DNA of 64,000 bases from Rhodoferax sp. OV413 (lineage in GTDB: Bacteria; Pseudomonadota; Gammaproteobacteria; Burkholderiales; Burkholderiaceae_C), in NCBI RefSeq assembly GCF_900104385.1, contig NZ_FNJA01000002.1:372001-436000 (forward strand), in the 5' to 3' direction. The notes under the pieces were generated by a model, which made no database searches, was not told the origin of the DNA, and was given only the letters and a program-made list of their open reading frames with translations. Below, piece after piece: positions 19,353-27,972 of this stretch. The stretch's first letter is position 1. Each line of letters begins with the position of its first letter. Both the position numbers and the translations under genes were made by a program.

Positions 19353-19955
19353 TCAGGTCTGGTAGCTGGCAATCAGCCGGGTCCAGCTGGTCTGGGAGCG
19401 CTCGGCGGCGCGCGGGTCGCGCAGGAAGCGCGCATCGTGCAGCAGGCCAATGACCAGGCTGTACAGCTCGCCTACGAGCTGGTCGGCATCGGTATCGGCG
19501 CGCAGCTGGCCTAGCCCTATGGCTTGTTGCACGGTGCGCCGCAGCGCCGCGCGCCAGCCGCTGATGGCCTGCATCAGGTGGTCGCGCAGCTCGCCTTCGC
19601 GGTCGTCCAGCTCAAACGCGCCGGCGGTAAAGATGCAGCCGCTGTGCACTTCCACCTGGCACACCCGCAGGCTCCAGCGCCGCATGATTTCGTGCAGCCG
19701 GGGCAGGCCCTGGGGCTGCTGCAGGGCGGGTGCAAATACCTCGGCCAGAAAGCGGTGGCCGTACTCGTCGATCACCGCTTTCTGCAAGGCCTCGCGCGAG
19801 CCTATGCGTGAAAACACCCCGCTCTTGGACAAGCCGATGCGGTCGGCCACGGCTTGCAGGCTGATCGCCTCCAGACCCTCCGCAGCCGCCAGGTCCATGG
19901 CCGCGCCAACGATGGCGGCGCGGGTTAGTTCGCTTTTCTGGGTTTTGGCATCCAT
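19353..19955 (-). CDS. TetR/AcrR-family transcriptional regulator
   Basis: Regulator of 200 residues. The N-terminal helix-turn-helix covers about residues 10-55 (LQAVADRIGLSKSGVFSRIGSRE). A ligand-binding domain follows, with the conserved FELDDREGELRDHL stretch of the YdeS/TetR_C_6-like group. The ATG at 19955 starts MDAKTQKSE; an upstream TTG is less likely. The upstream operator copy suggests autoregulation, and a matching copy lies before the hydrolase gene. Confidence 0.9.
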   Translation of the reverse strand: MDAKTQKSELTRAAIVGAAMDLAAAEGLEAISLQAVADRIGLSKSGVFSRIGSREALQKAVIDEYGHRFLAEVFAPALQQPQGLPRLHEIMRRWSLRVCQVEVHSGCIFTAGAFELDDREGELRDHLMQAISGWRAALRRTVQQAIGLGQLRADTDADQLVGELYSLVIGLLHDARFLRDPRAAERSQTSWTRLIASYQT

Positions 19956-19966
19956 CGGCAAATATT

Positions 19967-19985
19967 AGCACGATTGTGCGAAATT
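19967..19985. promoter_or_regulatory. TetR operator, copy in front of its own gene
   Basis: GCACGATTGTGC followed by GAAATT, 12 bases upstream of the TetR ATG. It has GCAC/GTGC dyad symmetry and is nearly identical to 19302-19320. Confidence 0.7.
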
Positions 19986-20073
19986 GAATGCACCGCGGAA
20001 TTGCGGGTTTACCTGCACGGGTTTTCACCGGTCCTGCTTTTGCTTACGGCTCCTATAGTTGCACTGAAGCAAA

Positions 20074-20087
20074 ACTAACATGTTAGT
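20074..20087. promoter_or_regulatory. Perfect 14-bp palindrome before the sugar operon
   Basis: ACTAACATGTTAGT, 40 bases upstream of the fucU start, just downstream of a TATAGT box (20054-20059). Position and symmetry suit the operator of the GntR-type regulator encoded second in the operon. Confidence 0.6.
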
Positions 20088-20127
20088 GCGCAGTAGCTGC
20101 TCCGACTGGCACCTTTCCCGACCCTCC

Positions 20128-20553
20128 ATGCTAAAAAACATTTCGCCCCTGCTGTCCCCCGATCTGCTGCACGTGCTGGCCTCCATGGGCCATGGCGACG
20201 AGATCGTGCTGGCCGACGCCAACTTCCCGGCCGCCACCAACGCCAAGCGGCTGATCCACTTGCCGGGCCTGGATGCCACCCGCGTGCTGGACGCCGTGCT
20301 GTCGCTGTTGCCACTGGACGAGTACGTGCCCGATGCCGCCTTCACCATGCAGGTGGTGGGCGACGCCAGCGCCGTGCCCGAGGCGGTGCAGGATTTCGCC
20401 AGCACCTTGCAGCGCCACGGTGAGCGGGCTCCGGCATCGCTGGAGCGCCATGCGTTCTATGCGCGGGCGGCCCAGGCATTTGCGGTGGTGGCCACAGGCG
20501 AAACCCGGCTGTACGGCAATATCCTGCTGAAGAAGGGCGTGGTGCGCTCGTGA
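20128..20553 (+). CDS. RbsD/FucU-family sugar mutarotase
   Basis: Small sugar-anomer mutarotase of 141 residues, closest in outline to FucU (L-fucose mutarotase). MGHGDEIVLADANFPA (residues 20-35) has the catalytic His22 and Asp24, and YGNILLKKGVV closes the protein. It is the first gene of a seven-gene operon with a GntR regulator, a DapA-family enzyme and an ABC importer. The start at 20128 is chosen because homologues begin MLKNISP; 16 further codons upstream are in frame but overlap the presumed promoter. Its stop overlaps the next start. Confidence 0.88.
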   Translation: MLKNISPLLSPDLLHVLASMGHGDEIVLADANFPAATNAKRLIHLPGLDATRVLDAVLSLLPLDEYVPDAAFTMQVVGDASAVPEAVQDFASTLQRHGERAPASLERHAFYARAAQAFAVVATGETRLYGNILLKKGVVRS

Positions 20554-21287
20554 GCACCTCGGCCAAGCCCGCCCGCAAAGCCCGCGCCAAGCCGGCGCCG
20601 GCCCTGGCCCTGGTGCGCCCCGAATCGAGCAGCCAGCGGGCCCGCGCCTACCAGGGCTTCACCCAGCAAATCCTCAGCGGCAATATCCGGCCCGGCCAGT
20701 TTGTCTCGCAGCGCGAGTTGATGACCTTGCTGGATATGCCGCTGGGCGCGGTACGCGAGATGATTCCGCGCCTGGAAGCCGGTGGCCTGGTCAAGACCGT
20801 ACCCCAGCGCGGCCTGCAGATCGCCCATGTGGACCTGAAGCTGGTGCGCAACGCCTTCCAGGTGCGCAGCCTGATCGAGCGCGAAGCGGTGCGCCATTTC
20901 GCCGCCACTGTCAGCGCTGCCGAGCTGGAGACCATCACCGCCAGCCACCAGGACATCCTGCAGCGCGCCAGTGCCGACGTACCCGATGCGGCTTTGCTGG
21001 ACGACGCCCAGGCGGTGGACTGGGGCCTGCACGACCGCATGGTCGATGCGCTGGGCAACGAAATCATCTCCGAGATCTACCGCGTCAACAGCCTGCGCGT
21101 GCGGCTGATCAAGCTGGAGCAAAGCGTGATCACCCCGGCCCGGCTGATCCCGGCGATGCAGGAGCACCTGCGCTTTATAGCGGCCCTGCAGCAGCGCGAC
21201 GCCACGGCGGCGGTGCAGCTGCTGGAAGCCCATCTGGACAGCGCCCGGAACCGGGTGCTGACCGCCGATTCGATTCTTTCCCCTTAA
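20550..21287 (+). CDS. GntR-family (FCD) transcriptional regulator
   Basis: Regulator of 245 residues, starting at GTG (GTGA overlap with the fucU stop). A basic, alanine- and lysine-rich tail of about 25 residues precedes the winged helix (about 33-100: QILSGNIRPGQFVSQRELMTLL). An all-helical FCD ligand domain with the usual metal-site histidine and acid residues (HDRMVDALGN, QEHLRFIAAL) follows. It likely senses the sugar acid or sugar handled by this operon and binds the palindrome at 20074-20087. Confidence 0.9.
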   Translation: MSTSAKPARKARAKPAPALALVRPESSSQRARAYQGFTQQILSGNIRPGQFVSQRELMTLLDMPLGAVREMIPRLEAGGLVKTVPQRGLQIAHVDLKLVRNAFQVRSLIEREAVRHFAATVSAAELETITASHQDILQRASADVPDAALLDDAQAVDWGLHDRMVDALGNEIISEIYRVNSLRVRLIKLEQSVITPARLIPAMQEHLRFIAALQQRDATAAVQLLEAHLDSARNRVLTADSILSP

Positions 21288-21314
21288 CCCACACAACCAC
21301 CCCAGGAGCACCCT

Positions 21315-22229
21315 TTGACACACGCTATAGAGGGCCTTTGGCCCGCCCTGTTGATGCCGTTCGATGCCAGCGGCCAGCTCGATCTGCCGCGCACCCTGGC
21401 GCACGTGCGGCGCCTGCTGGATGCGGGCTGCGACGGCGTGACCCTGTTCGGCACCACCGGCGAAGGCCTGTCGTTCAGCGTGGCCGAGCGCAAGAGCTTG
21501 CTGGAAGCGGTGCTGGCCAGCGGCGTGCGGCCCGACCAGATCGTCGTCACCATCTCGGCCTGCGCGCTGGCCGAGGCGATTGACCTGGGCCGCCATGCGA
21601 TTGCGCGGGGCTGCACCCGGCAGCTGCTGATGCCGCCGTTCTTCTTCAACCATCCGCGCGAAGCGGGCGTGGTATCCGCCGTCAGCCAGGTCATCCGCGG
21701 CATAGGCTCGGACGACCTGCGTGTGCTGCTGTACCACTTCCCCTCGCTAAGCAATGTGACGTTCACGCATGCCGCGGTGGCCGAGCTGATGCGCTTGCAT
21801 CCACTGCAGGTGGCTGGCTTCAAAGACAGCGCGGGCGATCTCGAACATTCGCTGGCCATCATCAAGGCCTTTCCCAAGCTGGGGATTCTGGTCGGCTCGG
21901 AAGCGCATATCGCCACCGCCATGCGCGCCGGCAGCCCGGGCTCGATCAATGGCTTGTCGAACCTGGCGCCGCATTTGCTCAAGCGCGTGATGCGCAACCC
22001 CGAGTCCGTATCGCCGGCCGACGAGGCGCTGATCGTCGATCTGCTGAAGCTGCTGAGCCTACTGCCGAACATGCCCTTCGTCAGCGCCTACAAGACCGCC
22101 CTGGCCGAGCAGACCGGTGACGACACCTGGCTGAACGTGCGGGCGCCGCTGACGCCGCTGGATAACACCGAGGCGCAGGCGGTGCGCTTGGCGTACCGTG
22201 CGCTAGGCCAGAACGCCGCATCCCTGTAG
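21315..22229 (+). CDS. Dihydrodipicolinate synthase/N-acetylneuraminate lyase family protein
   Basis: TIM-barrel, Schiff-base-forming lyase or synthase of 304 residues. GTTGEG (46-51), Tyr140 (LLYHFP) and the Schiff-base lysine Lys170 (AGFKDSAGD) are all present. In a sugar operon this family more often splits or dehydrates 2-keto-3-deoxy sugar acids than makes dihydrodipicolinate, so lysine biosynthesis is unlikely here. The start codon is TTG, supported by a strong CAGGAG seven bases upstream. Neighbouring mutarotase and ABC genes suggest a deoxy-sugar or pentose pathway. Confidence 0.88.
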   Translation: MTHAIEGLWPALLMPFDASGQLDLPRTLAHVRRLLDAGCDGVTLFGTTGEGLSFSVAERKSLLEAVLASGVRPDQIVVTISACALAEAIDLGRHAIARGCTRQLLMPPFFFNHPREAGVVSAVSQVIRGIGSDDLRVLLYHFPSLSNVTFTHAAVAELMRLHPLQVAGFKDSAGDLEHSLAIIKAFPKLGILVGSEAHIATAMRAGSPGSINGLSNLAPHLLKRVMRNPESVSPADEALIVDLLKLLSLLPNMPFVSAYKTALAEQTGDDTWLNVRAPLTPLDNTEAQAVRLAYRALGQNAASL

Positions 22230-22250
22230 ACAAAAAACTAGGAGACAAAC

Positions 22251-23567
22251 ATGACACGTTCCATTCCACGCCGCACCGTCTTGCAGGCCGCCGCCGGCGC
22301 CACCGCGCTGGCCGGTTTGCCGACCAGCCAGGCCCAGGGGGCTTTTGACTGGAAGCGCTACAGCGGCCAGAGCATCGAGGTGCATCTGATCAAAAGCCCG
22401 CGCGGCGAGCTGCTGCAGAAGTACCAGAAGGAATTCGAAGACCTGACCGGCATCAAGGTCGGCGCCGAGCAGGTGCCTGAGCAGCAGTCGCGCCAGAAGA
22501 CGGTGATCGAATTCAACTCCGGCAAGACCAGCTTCGACGTAGTGCACCTCAGCTACCACGTGCAAAAGCGCCAGTTCGCCAAGGGCAAGTGGATGGAAGA
22601 CCTGCGTGGCCTGTTTGCCAATGGAGCAGCGCCCGACTTCGACCTGAAGGACTATTCCGCCGGCGGCATGTTCTACGCCACCCAGAGCGATGGCCGCATC
22701 GACAGCCTGCCGTTCAACCTCGACCCCTGGGTGCTGTACTGGAACAAAGAGCTGTTTGCCGCCAAGGGCGTGGCCTATCCCAAGAGCTATGCCGACATCG
22801 TCAACGCCGCCAAGAAGCTGCACGACCCGGCGACCGGTGTGGTCGGCTTTGTCGGGCGTGGCCTGAAGAACGCCAACGTGCCGCTATGGACCGGTTTGTT
22901 CCTCGGCTTTGGCGGCCAGTTCTTCGACGCCAACGGCAAGCTGGCGACCGAAACCCCCGAAGCCCTGGCCTCGGCCACCATGTACCGCGATTTGCTGAAA
23001 AACACCGGCCCGGCCGGCGTGGCCGGCTACAACTGGAACGAGGCGCAAAGCCTGTTCCTGCAAGGCAAGGCGGCGATGTGGCTGGATGGTTCGGGCTTTG
23101 CACCGCCGCTGGAAGACCCGGCCAAGTCCAAGATCGTCGGCAAGGTGGGCTACGGCGTGATGCCGCCCGGCCCCAAGCTGCAGGTATCGGCCACCTTTGG
23201 CGACGGCATCGGCGTGTCGGCCTTCACCACCAAGAAGGGCCCGGCCTGGTACTACATCCAATGGGCGACCGGCAAGGCCATGCAGGCCCGCATGCTGGCC
23301 ACCGCCTCGGGCGCACCGGTGCGCTTGTCGGCGTATTCGAATGCCGAGGCGATTGCCAACCTGAAGGTGCCCGCCGAATGGCTGAGCGCCGTGGCCGAGT
23401 CGCTGAAGATCGCCCGCCCCGGCCTGCCCATCATCGAGCCGGTGACCGAGTTCCGCGACGTGTTCGGCATTGCGCTGAACAACATGTTGACCGGTGGCGA
23501 CGTGGCGGCGGAGCTGAAGAAGGCCACGGCCGAATTCGCCCCGGTGCTGGCAAAGTCCGAAACCTGA
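22251..23567 (+). CDS. ABC transporter sugar-binding protein
   Basis: Periplasmic solute-binding protein of 438 residues, family 1 (MalE/UgpB type). The N-terminus has a twin-arginine-like SIPRRTVLQAAAGATALAG segment ending near ALAG-LPTSQAQ, so export may use the Tat route. The conserved WNKELFAAKG and GKAAMWLDGSG stretches are typical. AGGAGA precedes the ATG. It is followed by two permease genes and an ATPase. The ligand cannot be read, but the FucU-type mutarotase suggests a 6-deoxyhexose or pentose. Confidence 0.9.
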   Translation: MTRSIPRRTVLQAAAGATALAGLPTSQAQGAFDWKRYSGQSIEVHLIKSPRGELLQKYQKEFEDLTGIKVGAEQVPEQQSRQKTVIEFNSGKTSFDVVHLSYHVQKRQFAKGKWMEDLRGLFANGAAPDFDLKDYSAGGMFYATQSDGRIDSLPFNLDPWVLYWNKELFAAKGVAYPKSYADIVNAAKKLHDPATGVVGFVGRGLKNANVPLWTGLFLGFGGQFFDANGKLATETPEALASATMYRDLLKNTGPAGVAGYNWNEAQSLFLQGKAAMWLDGSGFAPPLEDPAKSKIVGKVGYGVMPPGPKLQVSATFGDGIGVSAFTTKKGPAWYYIQWATGKAMQARMLATASGAPVRLSAYSNAEAIANLKVPAEWLSAVAESLKIARPGLPIIEPVTEFRDVFGIALNNMLTGGDVAAELKKATAEFAPVLAKSET

Positions 23568-23643
23568 TGCCGTGGCCCGCGCCGCTGGCGTGGGCTGGTT
23601 CTTTCCCTTGTGCGCTCCACCCCGGGCGCGTGGAGCTGTAGGC

Positions 23644-24507
23644 ATGCGAAAGCCGTCGCCGTTTCTGTGGTTCATCCTGCCCGCCGTGGTGGTGATCACC
23701 GCCGTGATCGTCTTCCCCTGGATGTTCACGCTGTGGATGAGCCTGTTCGACTGGAAGATTGGCTCCAAGGCCACCTTTGCAGGTCTGGGCAATTACGCCG
23801 AGTTGGCGAGCAATACCCGCTTCCTGGAGTCGATTGCCCACACCCTGGTCTTCACCACCCTGGCCGTCGCCGCACCGCTGGTGCTGGGCACGGCCGCGGC
23901 GCTGGTGTTCAATCAGCAGTTCGCCGGGCGCGGCTTCTGGCGTGGCGCTTTTGTGCTGCCCATGATGGCCACGCCGGTGGCGATTGCGCTGGTCTGGGTG
24001 ATGATGTTCCATCCGCAGCAGGGCGTGCTCAACTACCTGCTGTCCCTGGTCGGCATAGGCCCGAGCGAGTGGGTGTATTCACCCAAGCTGGCGATCCTGT
24101 GCCTGGTGATGGTGGATGTCTGGCAGTGGACGCCGCTGGTGATGCTGATCGTGCTCGGTGGCCTGGCCTCCTTGCCGACCGACCCCTTCGAGGCCGCCTT
24201 CATGGAGGGTGCGAGCCGCTGGCAGACCTTCCGCTACGTGACCCTGCCGCTGCTGCTGCCCTTCATTTTGGTGGCTGCCGTTGTGCGGCTCATCGATGCG
24301 TTGAAGACCTTCGACACCATCTACGTGATCACCCAGGGCGGGCCGGGCACCTCTACCGAGACCATCAACATCTACCTGTACCTGCAGGCGTTTTCCTTCT
24401 ACCAGATCGGCAAGTCCTCGGCCGTGGTGGTGGTGTTCTTTGTGCTGGTGGTGGCGCTATCGATGCTGCTGTTCTGGCTACGCGAGCGTTCGAAATACTA
24501 TGAATAA
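23644..24507 (+). CDS. ABC transporter permease, MalF type
   Basis: Inner-membrane permease of 287 residues with six predicted membrane segments. The EAA loop EAAFMEGASRWQTFRYVTLP lies about 80 residues from the end and contacts the ATPase. The ATG at 23644 is chosen because it gives a normal N-terminus; 24 upstream in-frame codons are proline- and arginine-rich and not membrane-like. The stop overlaps the next gene by eight bases. Confidence 0.9.
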   Translation: MRKPSPFLWFILPAVVVITAVIVFPWMFTLWMSLFDWKIGSKATFAGLGNYAELASNTRFLESIAHTLVFTTLAVAAPLVLGTAAALVFNQQFAGRGFWRGAFVLPMMATPVAIALVWVMMFHPQQGVLNYLLSLVGIGPSEWVYSPKLAILCLVMVDVWQWTPLVMLIVLGGLASLPTDPFEAAFMEGASRWQTFRYVTLPLLLPFILVAAVVRLIDALKTFDTIYVITQGGPGTSTETINIYLYLQAFSFYQIGKSSAVVVVFFVLVVALSMLLFWLRERSKYYE

Positions 24508-25330
24508 CATCCTTGACCGTCTACGCGACAAGCTGCTGCTGGGCTTGTGCGTCTTCCTGTTGGTATCCCCGGCCATCAGCTTCTTTGTCTGGATGTTGTC
24601 GCTGGCCTTCAAGAACGAGGTCGACAACCTGGCCTATCCGCCGGTGTTCATTCCCAGCCCGCCAACCTTGGCCAACTTCGTCAAGGTGTTCGACAGCGGG
24701 CCGTTCTTCCAGTACCTGCTGAACAGCATCATGGTCTCGGGCACGGCGACCATCGTGGCCTTGCTGATCGGTGTGCCGGCCGGCTACGGCGTGGCGCGCA
24801 TGAAGGCGCGCAAGCTGCTGATGGTGATCTTGATCGCCCGCATGACGCCGGCCATCAGCTTCTTGATTCCGCTGTTCACCTTGTTCCAGGCGCTGGGCCT
24901 CACCGGTACTTTGGCGCCAGTGATCATTACCCATTTGGTGATTACTGTGCCCATCATGGTCTACATCGTGTCGGGCTATTTCGAGACCTTGCCGGTGGAG
25001 CTGGAAGAGGCGGCGGTGGTCGATGGCTGCTCGCCCTGGCAGCGCTTCCGCCATATCGCGTTGCCGCTGGCGCGGCCTGGCATCACGGTGGCCGGCATCC
25101 TGGCCTTCATCTTCTCGTGGAACAACTTCATCTTCGGCGCCGTGCTGGCCGGGCGTGAAACCCGTACCCTGCCGGTCGCCATCTACAACGTGCTGACCTT
25201 TGAGCAGATCGCCTGGGGCCCGCTGGCGGCGGCGGCCTTGCTGGTCACCTTGCCGGTGCTGATCCTGACCTTGCTGATCCAAAAGGAAATCGTTGGCGGC
25301 CTGACCGCGGGCGGCGTCAAGGGCGGCTAA
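24500..25330 (+). CDS. ABC transporter permease, MalG type
   Basis: Second permease, 276 residues, six membrane segments. The EAA loop (EEAAVVDGCSPWQRFRHIALP) sits at the expected place for ATPase contact. It starts inside the end of the first permease gene, so the subunits are made together. Confidence 0.9.
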   Translation: MNNILDRLRDKLLLGLCVFLLVSPAISFFVWMLSLAFKNEVDNLAYPPVFIPSPPTLANFVKVFDSGPFFQYLLNSIMVSGTATIVALLIGVPAGYGVARMKARKLLMVILIARMTPAISFLIPLFTLFQALGLTGTLAPVIITHLVITVPIMVYIVSGYFETLPVELEEAAVVDGCSPWQRFRHIALPLARPGITVAGILAFIFSWNNFIFGAVLAGRETRTLPVAIYNVLTFEQIAWGPLAAAALLVTLPVLILTLLIQKEIVGGLTAGGVKGG

Positions 25331-25355
25331 CTTTTTATCCAGAGCATATACATCC

Positions 25356-26420
25356 ATGGCATCCGTCACTCTTACCGGCATCGAAAAATCCTTTGCCAAC
25401 ACCCAGGTCATCCGCGGCGTCGATATCGCCATCGGCGACGGTGAATTCGCCGTCTTCGTCGGCCCCAGCGGCTGCGGCAAATCCACCTTGCTGCGCATGC
25501 TGGCCGGGCTGGACGCGCCCGACGCCGGTCAGATCCGCATAGGCGACAAGGTCGTCAACGGCCTGCCGCCCAAGGAGCGCGGCGTGTCCATGGTGTTCCA
25601 GACCTATGCGCTGTACCCGCACATGACGGTGCAGGACAACATGGGCTTCGGCCTGATGATTGCCGGCACGCCGCCCGGCACCATCGCCAGCAAGGTGGCG
25701 GGCGCTGCCAAGATGCTGGGCCTGGACAAGATGCTCGACCGGCTGCCGCGCCAACTGTCCGGCGGCCAGCGCCAGCGCGTGGCCATGGGCCGGGCCATGG
25801 TGCGCGATCCGCAGGTGTTTTTGTTTGACGAGCCGCTGAGCAATCTGGACGCCAAGCTGCGCGTGCAAATGCGCACCGAAATCCGCGCCCTGCACCAGCG
25901 CCTCAAGACCACATCCATCTACGTGACCCACGACCAGATCGAGGCCATGACCATGGCCGACCGCATCATCGTGCTGCGCGACGGCAAGGTCGAGCAGATT
26001 GGCACGCCGGCCGAGCTGTACGACCGGCCGTGCAACAGCTTCGTGGCTACCTTCATCGGCTCGCCTGCTATGAATATCGTAGCTGCTAGAGCAGACAATA
26101 CAAGCGCCAAAGCCGACTTTGGTGGTCAAGTCTTGCTGCAGGATACATTCGCCAGCCTGGGCAGCCGCCGCGTGTTGCTAGGCCTGCGGCCCGAGCATCT
26201 GCAGGTGCGGCCGGCCGGCGAAGCCAATGGCATCCCCTGCGAAGTCAAGGTGGTCGAGTTCAGCGGTGCCGACACTTTGCTGACCTGCGAAGCCCAGGGC
26301 CAGCCGGTGCAGGCGCTGGTGCACGACCGCCTGCTGGTCAAGCCCGGCGACAACATCACGCTGGCCGTCGATCCGGCCCGGGTTCACGTGTTTGACGAGG
26401 CGACGCAGCAGCGCCTGTAG
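25356..26420 (+). CDS. ABC transporter ATPase, UgpC/MsmK type
   Basis: ATP-binding subunit of 354 residues. Walker A GPSGCGKST (36-44), signature LSGGQRQRV near 134, Walker B with FLFDEPLSNLD near 155 and switch histidine in THDQIEAM near 190. A C-terminal TOBE/OB regulatory domain covers roughly residues 240-354. Such ATPases may serve several sugar importers. The junction of the two domains (about residues 238-255) is encoded by a repeat-family copy. The gene ends one base from the converging MocR-type gene. Confidence 0.95.
   Translation: MASVTLTGIEKSFANTQVIRGVDIAIGDGEFAVFVGPSGCGKSTLLRMLAGLDAPDAGQIRIGDKVVNGLPPKERGVSMVFQTYALYPHMTVQDNMGFGLMIAGTPPGTIASKVAGAAKMLGLDKMLDRLPRQLSGGQRQRVAMGRAMVRDPQVFLFDEPLSNLDAKLRVQMRTEIRALHQRLKTTSIYVTHDQIEAMTMADRIIVLRDGKVEQIGTPAELYDRPCNSFVATFIGSPAMNIVAARADNTSAKADFGGQVLLQDTFASLGSRRVLLGLRPEHLQVRPAGEANGIPCEVKVVEFSGADTLLTCEAQGQPVQALVHDRLLVKPGDNITLAVDPARVHVFDEATQQRL
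26067..26118 (+). repeat. Repeat-family copy inside the ABC ATPase gene
   Basis: AATATCGTAGCTGCTAGAGC, then AGACAATACAAGCGCC, then AAAGCCGACTTT. It fits the family outline TAGCTGCTAGCGCA ... AAGCGCTAGAGGCCGATTT. It is in frame and encodes NIVAARADNTSAKADFG between the nucleotide-binding and TOBE domains. Confidence 0.55.
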
Positions 26421-26421
26421 T

Positions 26422-27876
26422 TCAGCCTTGCTTGCGGACGATGGCCGCGAGCTTCTTCACTGCAGCGTCCATCTGCTCCGCCGGCACCTGGGCGTAGCCC
26501 AGCATCAGGCCGTTCCATACCGGCCCGTTGTCGCCGACTGCATGGGCGCTCAGCGGGTGCGCGACGATGCCTTTTTGCAAAGCCTGGGCGCTGACCACCA
26601 CGTCGGAGATCGACGCATCCAGGCCCAGCGCCAGGTGCATGCCGGCCGAGCCGCCGTAGACCTGCGCCACACCACCCAGATGCTTCTCCAGCGCGCTGTG
26701 CAGCGCATCGCGCCGCTGTCGGTAGAGCCGGCGCATGCGCCGCAGATGGGTGGCGAACTGGCCGCTGCGTAAGAACTCCGCCAGCGCCAGCTGGTCGGCC
26801 GCACGGCCCCGCGGCACCGACTGCGTCACCAGCCGTTCCAGCGGCGCCACCAGGTTCGGCGGCACGACGATGAAGCCTATGCGCAGGGCGGGGAACATGG
26901 TCTTGCTGAAGGTGCCTAGGTACAGCACTGGCGCGTCCGGCAACAGGCCTTGCATGGCGGCCAGCGGTGGGCCGTCGTGGCGGAATTCGCTGTCGTAGTC
27001 GTCTTCGATCAGCAGCGCGCCCGCAGCCTGGGCCTGGGCGATCAGCGCCAGCCGGCGCGGCAGGCTCAGCACGCTGCCCAGGGGGTACTGGTGGGATGGC
27101 GTGGCGTAGACCAGCTTGGGTGGATGCAGGCGCCAGTCGGCAGCGCTCGGGGCCATGCCGTCGGCGTCCACCGGAATGCCGTGGACCTGTAGCTCGGCGG
27201 CTTTGAACGCCGTGAGCGCACCGCGGTAGCCGGGGTTCTCCAGCCACACGGTGTCGCCTGCATCGGCGAAGGCGTGGGCGCACAGGTCCAGGCTGCTTTG
27301 CGTGCCATCGGTGACGAAGACCTGCCGCGCCTCGCAGACCACGCCGCGCGAGGCGCGCAGATGCTCGGCAATCGCTTCGCGCAGCAGCGGCTGGCCGGCC
27401 GGACCACCGTAGTTGAGCTGCACGGTCGAGGTGGCACGCCAGGCCCGGTCCATCAGGCGCCGCCAGGCCGGCAGCGGAAAGTCGATCAGCGACGGCACAC
27501 CGGGCACGAAGGCGCCCATCAGATGGGCTTCGGGCAGCGGCTCTGCGGTCTGGGCGCGGCGCGACAGGCTGGGTGGCGGCTGGGCTGGCCGCGCCCGTGC
27601 TGCGGGGCGGGCGACAGCCATGTCCGCCACCCGTGTGCCGCGCCTATCCGGCAGCACATAGCCTTCGGTGGCCAACTGCTCGTAGGCATACAGCACGGTG
27701 TTGCGCGACACGCCCAGGTCGCTGGCCAACTGGCGCGTCGCCAGCAGCCGGGTGCCGGCGCCCAGCATGCCGCTGCGGATAGCGGCGCGCAGACAGGCAT
27801 GCAACAAGCGCTGGCGCGACCAGCCCTGCTGCGCGTGGGCTTGGCTGAATTGCGCGAACAGCACGGCGTAGTCCAT
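26422..27876 (-). CDS. MocR/PdxR-type transcriptional regulator with aminotransferase domain
   Basis: Chimeric regulator of 484 residues. A GntR winged helix at about 15-85 (LLATRQLASDLGVSRNTVLYAYEQLA) is fused to a fold-type I aminotransferase domain. The PLP lysine lies in GTFSKTMFPALRIGF and IEDDYDSEF is the family motif before it. These proteins bind PLP and often control vitamin B6 or adjacent metabolic genes. It diverges from a pyridoxamine 5'-phosphate oxidase-family gene across a 96-base AT-rich region, which is the common layout for regulator and target. Confidence 0.92.
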   Translation of the reverse strand: MDYAVLFAQFSQAHAQQGWSRQRLLHACLRAAIRSGMLGAGTRLLATRQLASDLGVSRNTVLYAYEQLATEGYVLPDRRGTRVADMAVARPAARARPAQPPPSLSRRAQTAEPLPEAHLMGAFVPGVPSLIDFPLPAWRRLMDRAWRATSTVQLNYGGPAGQPLLREAIAEHLRASRGVVCEARQVFVTDGTQSSLDLCAHAFADAGDTVWLENPGYRGALTAFKAAELQVHGIPVDADGMAPSAADWRLHPPKLVYATPSHQYPLGSVLSLPRRLALIAQAQAAGALLIEDDYDSEFRHDGPPLAAMQGLLPDAPVLYLGTFSKTMFPALRIGFIVVPPNLVAPLERLVTQSVPRGRAADQLALAEFLRSGQFATHLRRMRRLYRQRRDALHSALEKHLGGVAQVYGGSAGMHLALGLDASISDVVVSAQALQKGIVAHPLSAHAVGDNGPVWNGLMLGYAQVPAEQMDAAVKKLAAIVRKQG

Positions 27877-27904
27877 TTGTGGCCCTAAAAAATGAAGCAG
27901 TTAT

Positions 27905-27922
27905 GGTTCTATTCTTAGAGCC
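27905..27922. promoter_or_regulatory. Imperfect palindrome between the MocR gene and its divergent neighbour
   Basis: GGTTCT, six bases, AGAGCC in the AT-rich divergent region. It is a candidate regulator site because MocR-type proteins commonly bind between divergent genes. Only the dyad itself is seen. Confidence 0.4.
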
Positions 27923-27972
27923 AGAAAAAATTATAGTGCGCAGCCTTTCACTCTTCTTCTGGAATCTGCCCC

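Noticed and set aside
21315-22229. dapA (lysine biosynthesis)
   Set aside because: The gene is inside a sugar transport operon with a mutarotase; family-level similarity alone does not support the biosynthetic role.
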